From the NCBI GenBank assembly GCA_014706295.1, contig JACSVZ010000002.1, forward strand, positions 54,660,660-54,724,659: 64,000 nt of DNA, in the 5' to 3' direction. The notes beneath the pieces are model-generated. The model saw only the letters and a program-made list of their open reading frames with translations. It did no database searches and was not told where the DNA came from. The translations under genes and the position numbers were made by a program. Below are positions 12,352 to 23,800 of the stretch, piece by piece. Source of the DNA: Lycocorax pyrrhopterus obiensis. Its lineage: Eukaryota; Chordata; Aves; Passeriformes; Paradisaeidae. How positions within the stretch are numbered: position 1 is the stretch's first letter; every line of letters begins with the position of its first letter.

Positions 12352-12598
12352 TCAAACAGATAAAAGTTTTTTTCTTTTTTTCTTTCTTTTTTTTGTTTGT
12401 TTTGTTTTTCCTTAAAATGTGTTCATATTTTCATAATATACAGAAAAAAATTAAGCAGTTATTTGGTTTACTTTAAGTCCATTTAAAAAAACTGGCTTTT
12501 TCAGGTTTTATTGGGAACTAATTCTACCACACACACTCTAAGTGTTGTGTATTTTTTTTGTTTTGTTTGGTTTTTTGTTTTTTTTTTTTTTAATAGGA
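12352..12598. repeat. T-rich low-complexity tract
   Basis: Long T runs with scattered G and C (TTTTTTTCTTTTTTTC type at 12367-12410, then TTGTTTTGTTTGG at about 12559-12592). In POU6F2 mRNA sense this is an A-rich segment near the start of the 3' UTR. Confidence 0.7.
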
Positions 12599-12758
12599 AA
12601 ACCTACGGACATTTATAAACTGTTCTGTCCTTCTTGTAGTTTTCTCAGTCTTTTACTTACAAGGGTGATGAATAGGTATTTTCACAGAGTTCAAATGGAC
12701 ACGTTTCGGTTGGTGTGGGGTTTTTTTCTGTGTGGTTTGGTTTGGTTTTGTTTTGTTT

Positions 12759-13263
12759 TTAGGAGTTTTCTTCCAGAGAGTCTGTTAAAGGCTCCATAGG
12801 AACTGCCGTCGCGGGCTCGTGTTGTTTCAAACGTTTAATTGTGTTCTTCAGTGCTTGCCTCTTATTGCAGAACCAAACTCTAACTACTTCCCGGTCATAG
12901 TTCAGTTTCTCTGCAATCTCTGTCATTTCTTGCCCAGAGGGATGCGTGTTCTTCTCAAAGTGGGCATTCAAGATTTCAAGGGCTTGTGGCGTGAATGAGG
13001 TACGCCTCTTGCGCTTTTTGGATGGTTCGCTCCCAATAAACTCGGTAAGGTTCTGCATCCCTGCTCGATGGCGGGCCTCAGCCTCAGCCATCCACCGCTC
13101 AAGCACCGGCTTTATCTTCTGGGCACTTTTAGGGGTGATGTCCAGCTTTTCAAACCTGGCAGGATACAAAAGGCCAGGGTTCAGTTTGGCTGTCAGACTG
13201 CTAGCTATAGTGTTCTCTTGGGCTTCCTGTGGTAGGAAAAAGTGGCTTCTCAGGATGGTGTGT
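12759..13263 (-). CDS. POU6F2: POU6F2 last coding exon: end of the POU-specific domain, linker and homeodomain
   Basis: This exon encodes residues 183-349 of the in-window protein and ends at TAA (12761-12759). POU6F2 is a nuclear DNA-binding transcription factor. The first 36 residues (HTILRSHFFLPQ... to ...LLYPAR) form the alternative insertion inside the POU-specific domain. FEKLDITPKSAQKIKPVLERW then completes that domain. A basic KKRKRR cluster leads into the homeodomain (about 265-324). Its recognition helix is VRVWFCNKRQ, with the POU-type Cys at homeodomain position 50 and the invariant Asn51. The tail ends in LTDSLEENS, which I recognise as the POU6F2 C-terminus. This separates it from POU6F1. 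The acceptor is TTTTCCCTCAG at 13274-13264, after a pyrimidine-rich tract. The frame joins exactly to the upstream exon (AG|A = Arg). Confidence 0.97.
13156..13157 (-). promoter_or_regulatory. POU6F2: Internal alternative 3' splice site (short isoform)
   Basis: CCTGCCAG|GTTTGAAAAG lies 108 nt inside the last exon. Used with the upstream donor it gives AG|G TTT = Arg-Phe, joining ...SQSAICR directly to FEKLD. This restores an uninterrupted POU-specific domain. Its pyrimidine tract is weaker than that of the outer site. Confidence 0.8.
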
Positions 13264-13265
13264 CT
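13264..13265 (-). promoter_or_regulatory. POU6F2: Outer 3' splice site (long, insert-bearing isoform)
   Basis: A strong tract (TCTTCTTTCTCAATTTTCCC) precedes CAG|ACACACC. Use of this site gives AG|A CAC = Arg-His and includes the 36-residue insert HTILRSHFF...LLYPAR. Confidence 0.85.
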
Positions 13266-13386
13266 GAGGGAAAATTGAGAAAGAAGAGTCTTACACTGAT
13301 GCTCTGCCAGGGTGGGACTTCCTGCCTGCCTGACTAATTGACTGGCAGAGATAATTTACAATAGATTACGAAAACTGTCAGATAGG

Positions 13387-13418
13387 TATATCTATATCTA
13401 TACATAGATATAGATATA
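13387..13418. repeat. Perfect 15-bp AT-rich palindrome
   Basis: TATATCTATATCTAT (13387-13401) is followed, after two bases, by its exact reverse complement ATAGATATAGATATA (13404-13418). A longer TA-rich microsatellite continues to about 13445. It lies about 120 nt upstream of the outer acceptor of the last POU6F2 exon. Confidence 0.9.
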
Positions 13419-16400
13419 TATATATTTATATATAGCTAGATATTTAAGCTAACACAAAATGAGCACTACAACAAAATTCTAAGTACACTAAATAATACAG
13501 GTTAAGAATCACATTTTCATATTTCTGATGATCTTCAAAACACTTGAGACTAAGTCTAATTACAGGAAATGATATCAAAGGCAATTGCTTTTATCATCTC
13601 GTCTTTGTGCTTAATCCTTTTGTTATCCCTCCCAATCCATGTTATCCAAACACCACAGCTTTAATAATAAAAACCAATGGCAAACACTAGCCTCTGAATA
13701 TCAGGTTTCCTTTCCATTTTTCAGCAATTTTCGCTGTTTGTAAGTTAATGCTATATCCCTTTTCTGGGTTGGAAAAAAAATTCCCATAGCCACGGTGGTG
13801 TTCAGCTGAAACAGCTGGACGCTTTGCAATTATCTTGCTGTCCCCACAATGTGCAAAGACAGACTCATGTTTTCCAGATGAAAACCAGCATAACAGTCTA
13901 CTAATATGCTGTGGCACCAAGCTGAGTTTATTGTGGGATTTCTGTAAACTGTACCAGAATGATATCATTTCCTGTAAATGAGGTCTTCTATATATCATTT
14001 TGCCATCAAAAATCTTTTGGCAAACCAGATTTTACAAGTATTATAAAACATCTGGAAAAGCAGCCACACAAAGCTTTAATCCTTTCAAAAATGAGCAGAA
14101 GAGCTGAGTTCACGTTTCAAGTTTTGTAAGTAATTGCTTTTTTCATTTACTGAGTTCATCCTCTTTTGTTACACATTAAAAAGTCTTAACCCAATTCCTC
14201 TGGTGCTACCCATTTGTATTTTCCCACTTTGCTCTGTCCACTCTGCATGTTGTGGTAGTTAATGCTGCAGAAAGGCAACAATTATTGGATGTCGCTGCTA
14301 TGCTCTCCAGCCCAAGGGGTGCTGAAGCACCACCACCACCACTAATCACAGAGTGCTCTGGAGATAAGACCGACTGAATCAATGCTTTTATGCAAAGAAA
14401 TTTGGTGACTGTAGCTGGCCATTTTTAGTGTCTCTATTCAGCACGTGGAGGCAGCAAAAATATTCCAGCAAGAAACAAAGCACTTCTCACAAACAAAGAA
14501 TATGACATAGAATCGTTTCAGATAATAATACTCCAAAGAATTTGTAACTGGTGCCTGACATCTTAATGTGGTATTGACTGCAAGGTGTCATTCCTTGGTG
14601 CCCAGTGATATTTCAGGCTGAAGGATATATTTTAGAATGTACTGTCTCAAGTTAATGAAAATGCTGCTATTTGCATGCAGAACATATCACAGTGGTATAT
14701 TGCTCATATGACCTGCGTAGGCCACCAGAAGATTCTACATTTGTCTTCAAGTTGGTTGCCTTACTGCCCCTTCCTTTGACCTGGAGTTCATGTTGAAACT
14801 CCTTTGTTACAATAAAAAAAAATTAAATCTACTATTTCTGAGGAACACATGCTGCCACTGAAGCAGCTTGTCTTGGTGCTTAACAAAAAATTCACAGTCA
14901 TAGCATGTAATTACACCCCAAAATGGTAACCATCTGAGGTGGGCAAAGAAAACTAAAAAAACTGTAACCTTGCAAGTATTTGGGACCAGCTCTTGCACCC
15001 AATCTCATGTTCTGAGCAATTTGCCCCTCCAAGGAGCCCTCTGTAAAAGGTCTCACCATCCCCAGTGCTTTCTCAAAGTGTGAGGAAGATGGAGGTAATG
15101 AGAAGATAGCAAACTGGACAAAAGTAAAGGAAACTGCAATGTGTCCCTTTAAAGTATAATATGGTAAACAGCCACTTAAGGCTACAAAAAATTGTCAGTT
15201 GCTAAAAACTCCACCCATTTTAGGCATTCTTTGCCAACTGACCACAAAGAAATAAAAAAAAAATACAAAATCAAAATTAATCCTTAGCAATAGGGAGCAA
15301 TAGCATTCATATCATTGGCATTGCTTGTTAGTGTTGTTTCTGCAGGACATGTTTGGTATAACAACATACAAGTCTTGAAACAAATTTCCCAGCAGTAGTA
15401 TCCTTGTATAGACTGAATAAAGGTTATTTTCTACAGGGAGGTATCTTATAAGAAAAAACAGTAGGGGAGACCATAGAAGTGAGAGGATCCTATGGAGCTT
15501 TTTGTATTTAACAACAATCAATGGGTTTTATGGAAAATCATTGAGCAAAATGTGAGCTGCAAGCACACTACCCCATACTGATGTTATTTATAACCTTAGT
15601 CTTTAACTGCAGGAAAAGTACACTTCCGTTCTATGGGGAATACATTAAAAGTATAAAGAGCAGATAAAAAGACATAGCATTTCATGGATCACCAAGAACA
15701 AAATCCACTTAAATGAGCTTAGAGCTGGTTTCTTGGCTTTCACTGATGGAGAAGGACTATAAGGCATTGCCCAAGAGGAAAAAGCTGTTACCTAAGTGTG
15801 TTTGTTACCTCATGCATAAACATGGGATTACTGTAACACATATACATGCATATAAGGCGTTTGCTTCTACTTTAACTCTGTCAAGACTGTATTATTATTT
15901 CTTATGATTAGGACAGATTTCTGCTTCTGCTTTGAATACATGGGTTTGTCTGTTTTTTCAGTAAATATTTGGGTGATAAAGGATGAATACCTGCTGGTTT
16001 GCAAGATAGCAGGAAGGCTATTTTTTTCCCTTCTGTGTTGCCTAGGTAAATCATCATTAACATCCTCTATGTGAAGTGCTAACCACAGTAATACAGGTTT
16101 TAACTTAGCAGGGATGCAGCCATGAAATATTTGTTCAGTAACCCTATCTGTAGAAAATGGCACAGTATGAAGAGGGTCAGCTGGTGCTTATCCAGCATCA
16201 GCAGGAACTCCCACTCGTCTGTGGAATTAAATCTCTATGCCAGGAACATTGTTTCTCACTTGTTTAAAAAAGGAGGAGAAAAAAAAAGACCAAAATCACT
16301 CTAAAGATATACAATAAGAACAATTTATATGTTAGATAACAACATTATTGGCTAATTTAAATATCAGGTTAAATAATACACTCTAAAGTCATGAGACTCA

Positions 16401-16483
16401 AACACAAGCATGCTCATCACAACAAGCTGGATCATTATGAAGAACAAAGAGAGAAGAGGAGAGTTTATGATGTAACTTGTTAC

Positions 16484-16652
16484 CTGCAGATGGCAGACTG
16501 GCTATAGGCTGGGCCTTCGGTGGCGCTTAGGGCTTGGCCAACTTGAGTCTGTGTCAGGCCAAGGGACAGGCGCCGGATTTTAAAAGCTTTGGCAAATTCT
16601 CTTATTTCTTCCAGATTTACCCCATCCACCTCTCCAGTGGCTGTCTGAGGAT
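16484..16652 (-). CDS. POU6F2: POU6F2 exon encoding most of the POU-specific domain
   Basis: A 169-nt exon with acceptor CTCAACAG|AT and donor TGCAG|GTAAC. It enters two bases into the split Asn codon (A|AT) and leaves after two bases of an Arg codon. It encodes NPQTATGEVDGVN followed by the POU-specific core LEEIREFAKAFKIRRLSLGL, then TQTQVGQALSATEG and the recognition-helix region YSQSAICR (residues 126-182). The POU-specific domain is the DNA-binding half that works with the homeodomain. The conserved Gln residues of helices 2 and 3 are both present (TQTQVG and SQSAICR). The sequence agrees with POU6F2 as I know it, apart from small substitutions just before the domain. Confidence 0.97.
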
Positions 16653-18147
16653 CTGTTGAGATATTTTTTAATCATGTCAGTTCTTTGCATCACATATCGG
16701 TGGGACAGGCTTATAGCTGTTTTCAGTGTCAAGACTTTCAAGTTCAATTTTTTAATACTGACCCCTTTCTCTTCTTCCCCATACAGAAACAGACTTGCCT
16801 TGTCAGGTGTGTTATGAAGCACGTTCAGATTGCTAAGATGCTGACTGGGCTGCAGTTGTTTGCAGGTGCTGGTGGAAGATTTTCAAAGATATGCCGTTGC
16901 TGAACTCCTGAAAAAGGCCAGCTCACCTCAGAGGGAGGGTGTGCCTGGGCTCCTCACTGCCATTTATGCCTTGCAAAGTCTTCTCTGGGTTGAGGAGTCA
17001 TGTTCCCTGTTTTCCCTTCTTACCACATAGCGAAAGAAGGTTGGTGTTAATATATTTGTTTCCGGTCTGTGGGGAGGGCTATATATATGTATGAGCTGCT
17101 TGGATTTTTAGCTTGAAATCAAGTCTTTCTGCTTTATCTAAATTTAATGCCAAATAAGGAGATTCACAACTATTTCTTCCCTTTTACGCAATACCCAGCC
17201 TAAACTGCCACATGAATGTCCAAAACAACGCAGCAAATGAACAAGCCTAAACAAAATTCTGCCTTTAAAACCTCCTTAATTTAAAAATACTCTTTTAAAA
17301 TATTCCCTTCTGAGAAGCAGCCTTTCAGGCTTTTTATTCTGCCTCCCATCAGGTTGATAATCAAGGAGCAACAACACTGGTTTTGGATGGTAATGCTGAG
17401 CAGTCTTTTTACTTCTACATTAACCTCTCAGAAGATAATGCTTATGATGCTGTGAGAATAAATCTGTCCTTCCTCTCTATAGCAGTTTACGGACACAGAA
17501 GCCTTTGTCCCTGAAAGGGCACATAATAAAGCATGTCTACCACAGAAAAGCTCCTTTGGAGCTGGATAACTCGGTCAATTTAGGACTTATCAAGGGAAAT
17601 GACACAACAGCTGGAGAATGGAACTTTCCCCCCCTCCCAAGCTACTGATCCCTGACTAAATGAAAGTGTTTGCCAAGTCAGAGACAGCATGGGACTGGGA
17701 TGGTAGAAGATTTCAAAGTGTTGTGCAATCCTGCATGTAGTGAAGCCATTCTCCCAGTGAGACATCTCTATTGTTCTTCACCTCATTCCTCAGACACCAA
17801 GGTGAAAAGTTTGCAGCACAATAACCCCTCAGTTTCTGTAAATACAAGCAGTTGTCCAGGGACAGTGCTAGACTACATTACCATTCTGAACCCTATATGA
17901 GAATGGCTCCTACTAGTATGGCTCTAGTGAGGGCTTATCAGCATTACAGTAACAAAGCGTTTATTTTCAGGGGTTTATAAGCCTGGAGTAAAATTTCCTT
18001 ATGATGGAAAATTCCTATGAAAAAAATCTTTTTGTCTGATAATAGACAGAGGAAAAAGGGTTTTCTGATATATAAATTTAGCCTATATCTATCTGTTGCT
18101 TAAGTGTAGGAAGCACATATGGCAATAATGTTTTTATTATATATATG

Positions 18148-18332
18148 CAGGCTGTCCTGCATTGAAATCTGTTTTTTTCCTACTGAAGGGAATACTTCTT
18201 CCACTTTTGAATTCTTCTGAAAATCCTGTGTGAGTTTGTTGTTGAGTGAAAATATGCTGTGATTTTAATAGTTAGGGGAAAGAGCTGCTACAGAGAAATC
18301 AGTGCACCCTGAAGGAGAAACCAAATTTCTGT
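18148..18332 (+). repeat. 185-bp direct duplication, copy 1
   Basis: CAGGCTGTCCTGCATTG to CCAAATTTCTGT matches 19866-20050 base for base, except for one C/T difference (CTTCCAC versus CTTTCAC). Identity stops abruptly on both sides. The flanks contain TATGCA on each side, a weak hint of a target duplication. Confidence 0.95.
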
Positions 18333-19865
18333 GTATGCAACCAGGGACCACATGAACTATGCACAGATAAACATGCACATAGGCTGAACCTTGTTTCAAC
18401 AGCACTCCACACTCAGAATCATCTCTGCTGTTCTCACTGCTGTACTTGTGGTCATCTACACACCTACTCACTCATCCAGTACAAAGCTAGGGTGCATATT
18501 GTTTGCTTTAGGAGTAAGTGCTATGACAGTGGCCACAGTAATTGCCTTTAGAAGCATGTAACTTTCCTGGTTATGTCTATCTAGCATACCAATTCTGAAT
18601 TTCAGAGACACAGAAGGGAGCTGAAGACTTATCTACTCTTTAGGTCTCTGTACTAAATATCATAAATGATACTGGCCTCAAAAAATCCCCTGAGTAAAGT
18701 ACACTAAAATGATGGCCTTCCTCAGCTCTTTCCTTCTGTTACTTTAAGGCCTCTGACTAAGGCTGTTAGGAATGTGACAAAGGACAATTCAGGGGTTCCT
18801 AGAGAACTCACAAAGTAGCAAACTATGGCACCTGGAATCCTCCCCAACTCCTGTTAGGAATAAAAAGAGAAATGAGAAAACTAATTGTAGAGAACTTAGA
18901 GAGATTATAGAGAAATTCTGCCAAGTTCTGCTGGATCTAGAATGATCTGGCACTGTTGCAACAGCGAACATCATGGAAAGACCTTTCCTGCCTGTGGCAC
19001 TTGGATGAGGGAAATATTAGGCTGAGCTCTACTTGAGATGAGAATAAAACTGTGATGCCCTTCAGTAATATGGGAGTAGAATGTAGTATATGGTGGAATA
19101 TCTGTTGAGAAAAAGGCTTCATTCTTTCATAGCATCGTTGGCAACAGGAAAGTACTAACAGATGGACTGAAACACTGATGTGTCTTATCTTGAACTCTAG
19201 GGAAAATAGCATTTGTACAAGATTGGAACCACTTCTACTTTGGGTGTGATTCAAAGCCCTTTGAAATCCACAGATCTTGTCTTTTGTCACCTCCCTAAAA
19301 CACAAATAGTGCTATGAAGACAACTCTATGGATATCATCATTGGTCTGTTTTACTCTACTGCATTAAAATGCCATCAGTACAGTCTTAGACTGTGTGGTC
19401 TAATATATGCACATACATAAACATATCCAAAGAGATTATGGGCTTTGTTTTAACAAGTTCTGGGCTCTCAGAACAGTTGAACATATAGTGCATTTCACAT
19501 TTTAGGAAGAGTACCTTATTGAAGACAGTAAATAAGCTGGTGCTTTTAAAATTAAGTGGCTATCCCAGGGAAGGCTGCCCAGTGCAAACAGGAAAATAGA
19601 GAATACCAAACCCATTGAGTATTTGGGATCTACAGTAACAGCATTTCAAGACTCCAAGTTTACATTATTGCATGAGAAAACAATGGCTGACTATGAAACT
19701 ACTATGTCTATGGAACTACTGGGTGCTGGAGAAAGGTAAGAAGGTTGTCTGGGACCATTTCAGACAATATGGGTACATATAACAAAAAGGAAGACAGCTA
19801 AAATTCCACCAGCTGTCCTGGTGGATGTTGAAGGTAGATGAGCAGTGTGGAAGAAATTGAATCCA

Positions 19866-20050
19866 CAGGCTGTCCTGCATTGAAATCTGTTTTTTTCCTA
19901 CTGAAGGGAATACTTCTTTCACTTTTGAATTCTTCTGAAAATCCTGTGTGAGTTTGTTGTTGAGTGAAAATATGCTGTGATTTTAATAGTTAGGGGAAAG
20001 AGCTGCTACAGAGAAATCAGTGCACCCTGAAGGAGAAACCAAATTTCTGT
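19866..20050 (+). repeat. 185-bp direct duplication, copy 2
   Basis: Second copy of 18148-18332, 1,718 bp downstream in the same orientation, with one mismatch and no indels. CACAG occurs at or near both edges. No known avian repeat family was recognised. Confidence 0.95.
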
Positions 20051-20189
20051 TGCACAGAGTTCTGCCACAGGAGGGATTACAGGGGGATGATTTCCCCAGT
20101 CAGACAGGAGGAGAAATAGCTGGCTGAGGAGGTCCAATGGAAAGTAAATTGGATAAGAAAGGCAGGACAAAACATTGATAATGGAAAAT

Positions 20190-20870
20190 GGAGTGGAGCT
20201 CAGGGGGAAAAAAAAAAGAAGAATAATTTGTTTATGGGAGGCATTTTAATTTTATAGTAACAGATGACAGTAAAATGAGTTTGGAAGGAAGAAAGGAACT
20301 TCATGGGGACACAAGTCTCAGAGCACAAGGGGAAACCAGTGATTTCCACAAAGAGAACATATGGCGGAAAAGTTAAAGAAATGAGCAGAGGGATGCATTT
20401 CAGAAGAGGAAAATGAAATGGAAAAAGGGAGGAATAATGATGTAGAATTGAATGAAGAGACAACAAAGAAGACAAAAGAGAATACAAATAGGATTGGACA
20501 ATACAAAGGAATCATACAGAAGGGACAGGAAGAGTAGAGATGAATCTTGCAGTCCCTGCTTAGACAGAACTTACTTTAAAATATCTTTTATTGGGAAATA
20601 ACTGTTACATTTTGCCTTTAAAATAATTAGCACTTGTTGCTGGTGAGGGATGAAGGGGTGATGATGATGAGAGAAAAGGGAAAAGCTATAAAGACAATAA
20701 CCTAAAGGAAAAAAAAGGAGAAGAAATAAAAAAAGAAAGAGAAATTAAAAAGTAAGGAAATGCACTTTTTTGAAATTAAGAAACATGTTAAAGAAAAAAA
20801 AGCAAAATCATACAGAAAATATTACTAGAATGAAAAGTAAAAGGAATAAACCCAAGGAACATGGAACACT
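20190..20870 (+). repeat. Purine-rich (G/A) asymmetric tract
   Basis: Most of this stretch is A and G on the plus strand (for example 20395-20475 and 20700-20830), so the POU6F2 pre-mRNA is C/U-rich here. Lys/Glu-type and Ser/Phe/Leu-type open frames on the two strands are consequences of the base bias. A similar but weaker block spans about 22370-22760. Confidence 0.65.
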
Positions 20871-23800
20871 AAAGTTGATAAAAAGAGTTCCTGTGACTTT
20901 CTCATTGTACTTTAATAATTTCTCTGATGTGAGGCAACATCTTGTAAAAGAGTTACTTTCTTTACAGTCAGTGTGCAGAAGCTTGCCCCAAATAATTTTT
21001 TGCTGAAATTAGAATGCTCTATGCAATTTGATTAACTGAACAAGTGGCTTAGTGTGACTAGTTTTACATGAACTTTGCTATATTTAGCAACTATTTCTGG
21101 AATATAGCAAATCTCTGCCAAGGTACTCAACTCCAGAACCTCTGCCAGAGGTCTGGACTACAACTTTGTAAGGAATGAGGAAAAGGAAACAATATTCCTA
21201 CCTCAGGAGGCATAAAGAAATCCAAGACAGGTTCAGGAGGCCACAAGTTGTTTCTTGCTGCCCTCATGCCTAAGGATTTCTCTCAGAAACACTGACCCAT
21301 TGCCCGCCTCATCCCACTAAAAGACTTTAAATGGACTTTCAGACACTGGATTTCAACTGTAGGCCTTTCATACAAAGCTCTGCAGCCAGTGTGGGAGCTA
21401 GGATGTTAAGAAGGCCACAGGCTTGACAAACATGTGCTCCTGCCCTGCAGAGATCTGCATCTAGAAACTGAACAGATTCTATAAAGAAGCAAAACAAGAA
21501 TGACTTTCTGTCTATATCCTCATGTGCAGCCACAGTTTTGTGCAAATGGCTTTTCAGTCACATGAAACAATTGTCAAACCCATGAAGGTCATTTAATACT
21601 ATTTGATCAAACAGTATCACCGAGAAGGAAAAGCTATAAAGGATCCCATCTGATTTTCATGTTTCATTACACAGGTGGTTTGATCTTTCCTTACTGAACT
21701 GCCCATATTTTCCTCTTTCTTGTAGGCTCTTTCCGCATTACTAGAAAACAGTAGGTAGCTCTCTTGTGCCCTGCAATGTCGCCCCTGATGTGGCAGCTCA
21801 AGCAGGCTTAGGCATGCAGTGTTAGCTTCAGTTTGTGGTTAGCTACATGCTCTCAGGAGCGTGCTGGGCAACCTTTAAGGATAATTGAGATGACTGGTTT
21901 GCTTCTATCCGTGTAAGGTTGCCATATAAATGGCAGAATCTGCTCCTCACGCTACTTATTCTGTTAGTCTTGAATAGCAGAGACTGGATGAAGCTGGAAG
22001 CATAAACTCAAAACAGCTCCACAAGTTTTTATTTATGTGTAACTATGTTTAACATGTAATTTTTTTCCAGGAAAACCCTATCAATAACATTTTCCTTTGG
22101 AATGCTCTTAAGATCTGAATTCCAGTGAGTTAATTTCCAAGTGCACCTCCTTTGTCGGTCTGACTGTATGAAAAGTTTCCTCTGCCTGTAACTCTGGCCT
22201 GCTTTATGATAGAACCGCAGTAAGGACAGGGAGACTGACTTGACACTCTTCTTTGTGATCATTTTTCACACTCCTCTGATGGCTTCTGGGGAGGGTGGGA
22301 GTGGCGTCAGCAGGATTTGGATGCAGAGGGGGCAAAATTAATCTTGAGTCTAAAGAAAAAGATATGATAGAAGGAAAAAACCAAACTTGAAGACTACTAA
22401 AGAGCACGGATTAGAGTTTGGAGTGGAGGGAGAGAGGGCCTGACTGTGCAGAGTAGTATCACTCTCTGTGGTAGAGGAAAGAAAATAGGGAAAAAGAGGT
22501 GGCACTAGTGATAAAACAAGATAAAGGAGGATAGAAACTACCTAATAAAAAGGCTGGTAAAAGGGTACAGATATGGTCTGGAGATAGTGACTGAGTGGGA
22601 ACTGAAATGGAAAGAGAAGTTGGGTAATGATGGACTGTGAGGAAAGGACCGCAGGGAGAAAACTAGAGTACCAAAAGCATGGAGGCAAAGGGAGAGCGGA
22701 TTGTGTGGAGAACAGTGTGAAGAATTAATGGCACTAGAACAAGACAAGTAGTGGATGGAGTCAAGCCTGAGAGGATCAAGTAAAAGTTCTATGTTCATTA
22801 ATGTATCTCCCAGTTGTGCCCAAATTGATATTCCTGTGCCTCATACTCCTCTGCTCTCAGCCAAATCCATAAGCACAGCATGCTTATTTTAGAACAGAAC
22901 CAACAAGATGATAACAGAACTATCAGCTTTTCCATCCATTCAACACATATCCTATTTCCAGCTACGAACATAGATTATCTCACCATATGACTGAGGTACG
23001 TTACTATTCTGCTTTTGTAACAACCTTGAAATTTATCCAAGCAGAAAGTGAAGGTAAAAGAACATCCTTAGAGCTGCACAAATTAACACTCAGAAGCTAC
23101 AAAATGCTGGAATTACAGCAGCCCACAACACAGTGTAGCATAGTCTTTGAGCCGCAGATTATCATTTCTTTTTCATGTGCCTTGTTCAGTGCACAGGATG
23201 AACTGTCCTTCATTGCAGATGAACTGATTGATGTATTGCCTTTTTACTTGTTCACTGTGTGGCCCCAGACCTCTATTAAAGTTCTTCACTAAAGACATCT
23301 TCTCTTGAGCTCTTCTGGTTTTTTTAAAATCTTCATTTATTTTCTTGTGTTTCTACAAGATGAGGGTCTTCCCCTTCTCATTCACAGAGAAGTAGATAGA
23401 TATTAAGGGAAGAAGCAGTTTTGGGTTACCCAGTCTAGGTCAAGTAGGAAATGATTTTTTAGACTGTGTCTTTAAATGGTTCTTGATACAGTTCCACAAT
23501 GAAAGTGCACTTAAAATTGCAACTGTGACTACCAGGTTCTTTTGTAAATTAAAGTACAGAGTCTCAAGCTGGATATTGAGGGAGCACTTGTGAAAAATCT
23601 CTTTTAAGTGATTTGCCTGCCATTGCACTGGAATTATATAGCAGACAGAAGGCTTCAGCTCCTCAGTCCTCTACTGCCTCAGGCAAGACCATCCTTCACT
23701 CTACAGCTTCCCACCTCAAATGTTATGCAAACTGGGGAACAGATTAGTGAATCAGATAAACCCTGGGACAACAGCCCACCTGTTGCATTAGTAATGCTGA

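Larger units (their letters stand above)
8236..12758 (-). other. POU6F2: Probable POU6F2 3' untranslated region
   Basis: On the minus strand this AT-rich block follows the POU6F2 stop codon without interruption. It reads like a vertebrate 3' UTR: long T- and A-rich runs, ATTTA-type motifs, no CR1 insertion and no splice acceptor that I can support. The proposed distal end is set by an AATAAA at 8264-8259 with a TG/T-rich stretch just beyond it (8225-8200). Alternative AATAAA copies on the minus strand near 8517, 8521, 8943 and 9826 could give shorter forms. The extent is inferred and no transcript data were available. Confidence 0.6.
13264..16483 (-). other. POU6F2: POU6F2 intron between the POU-specific exon and the last exon
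   Basis: A 3.2-kb GT-AG intron with donor AG|GTAACAAG at 16483 and acceptor CAG ending at 13264. It carries an AT-rich hairpin near the acceptor and no recognisable mobile element. Open frames here (13687-13998, 14807-14998, 15867-16163) show no domains. Confidence 0.85.

Noticed and set aside
12946..13278. 110-codon plus-strand open frame over the POU6F2 last exon
   Set aside because: It is an antisense shadow of the conserved homeodomain coding sequence.
14669..14676. ATTTGCAT octamer (POU-type site) in an intron, with others near 7455, 26063, 59431, 61028 and 62242
   Set aside because: A handful of 8-mer matches is about what an AT-rich 64-kb window gives by chance. No clustering or conservation can be shown.
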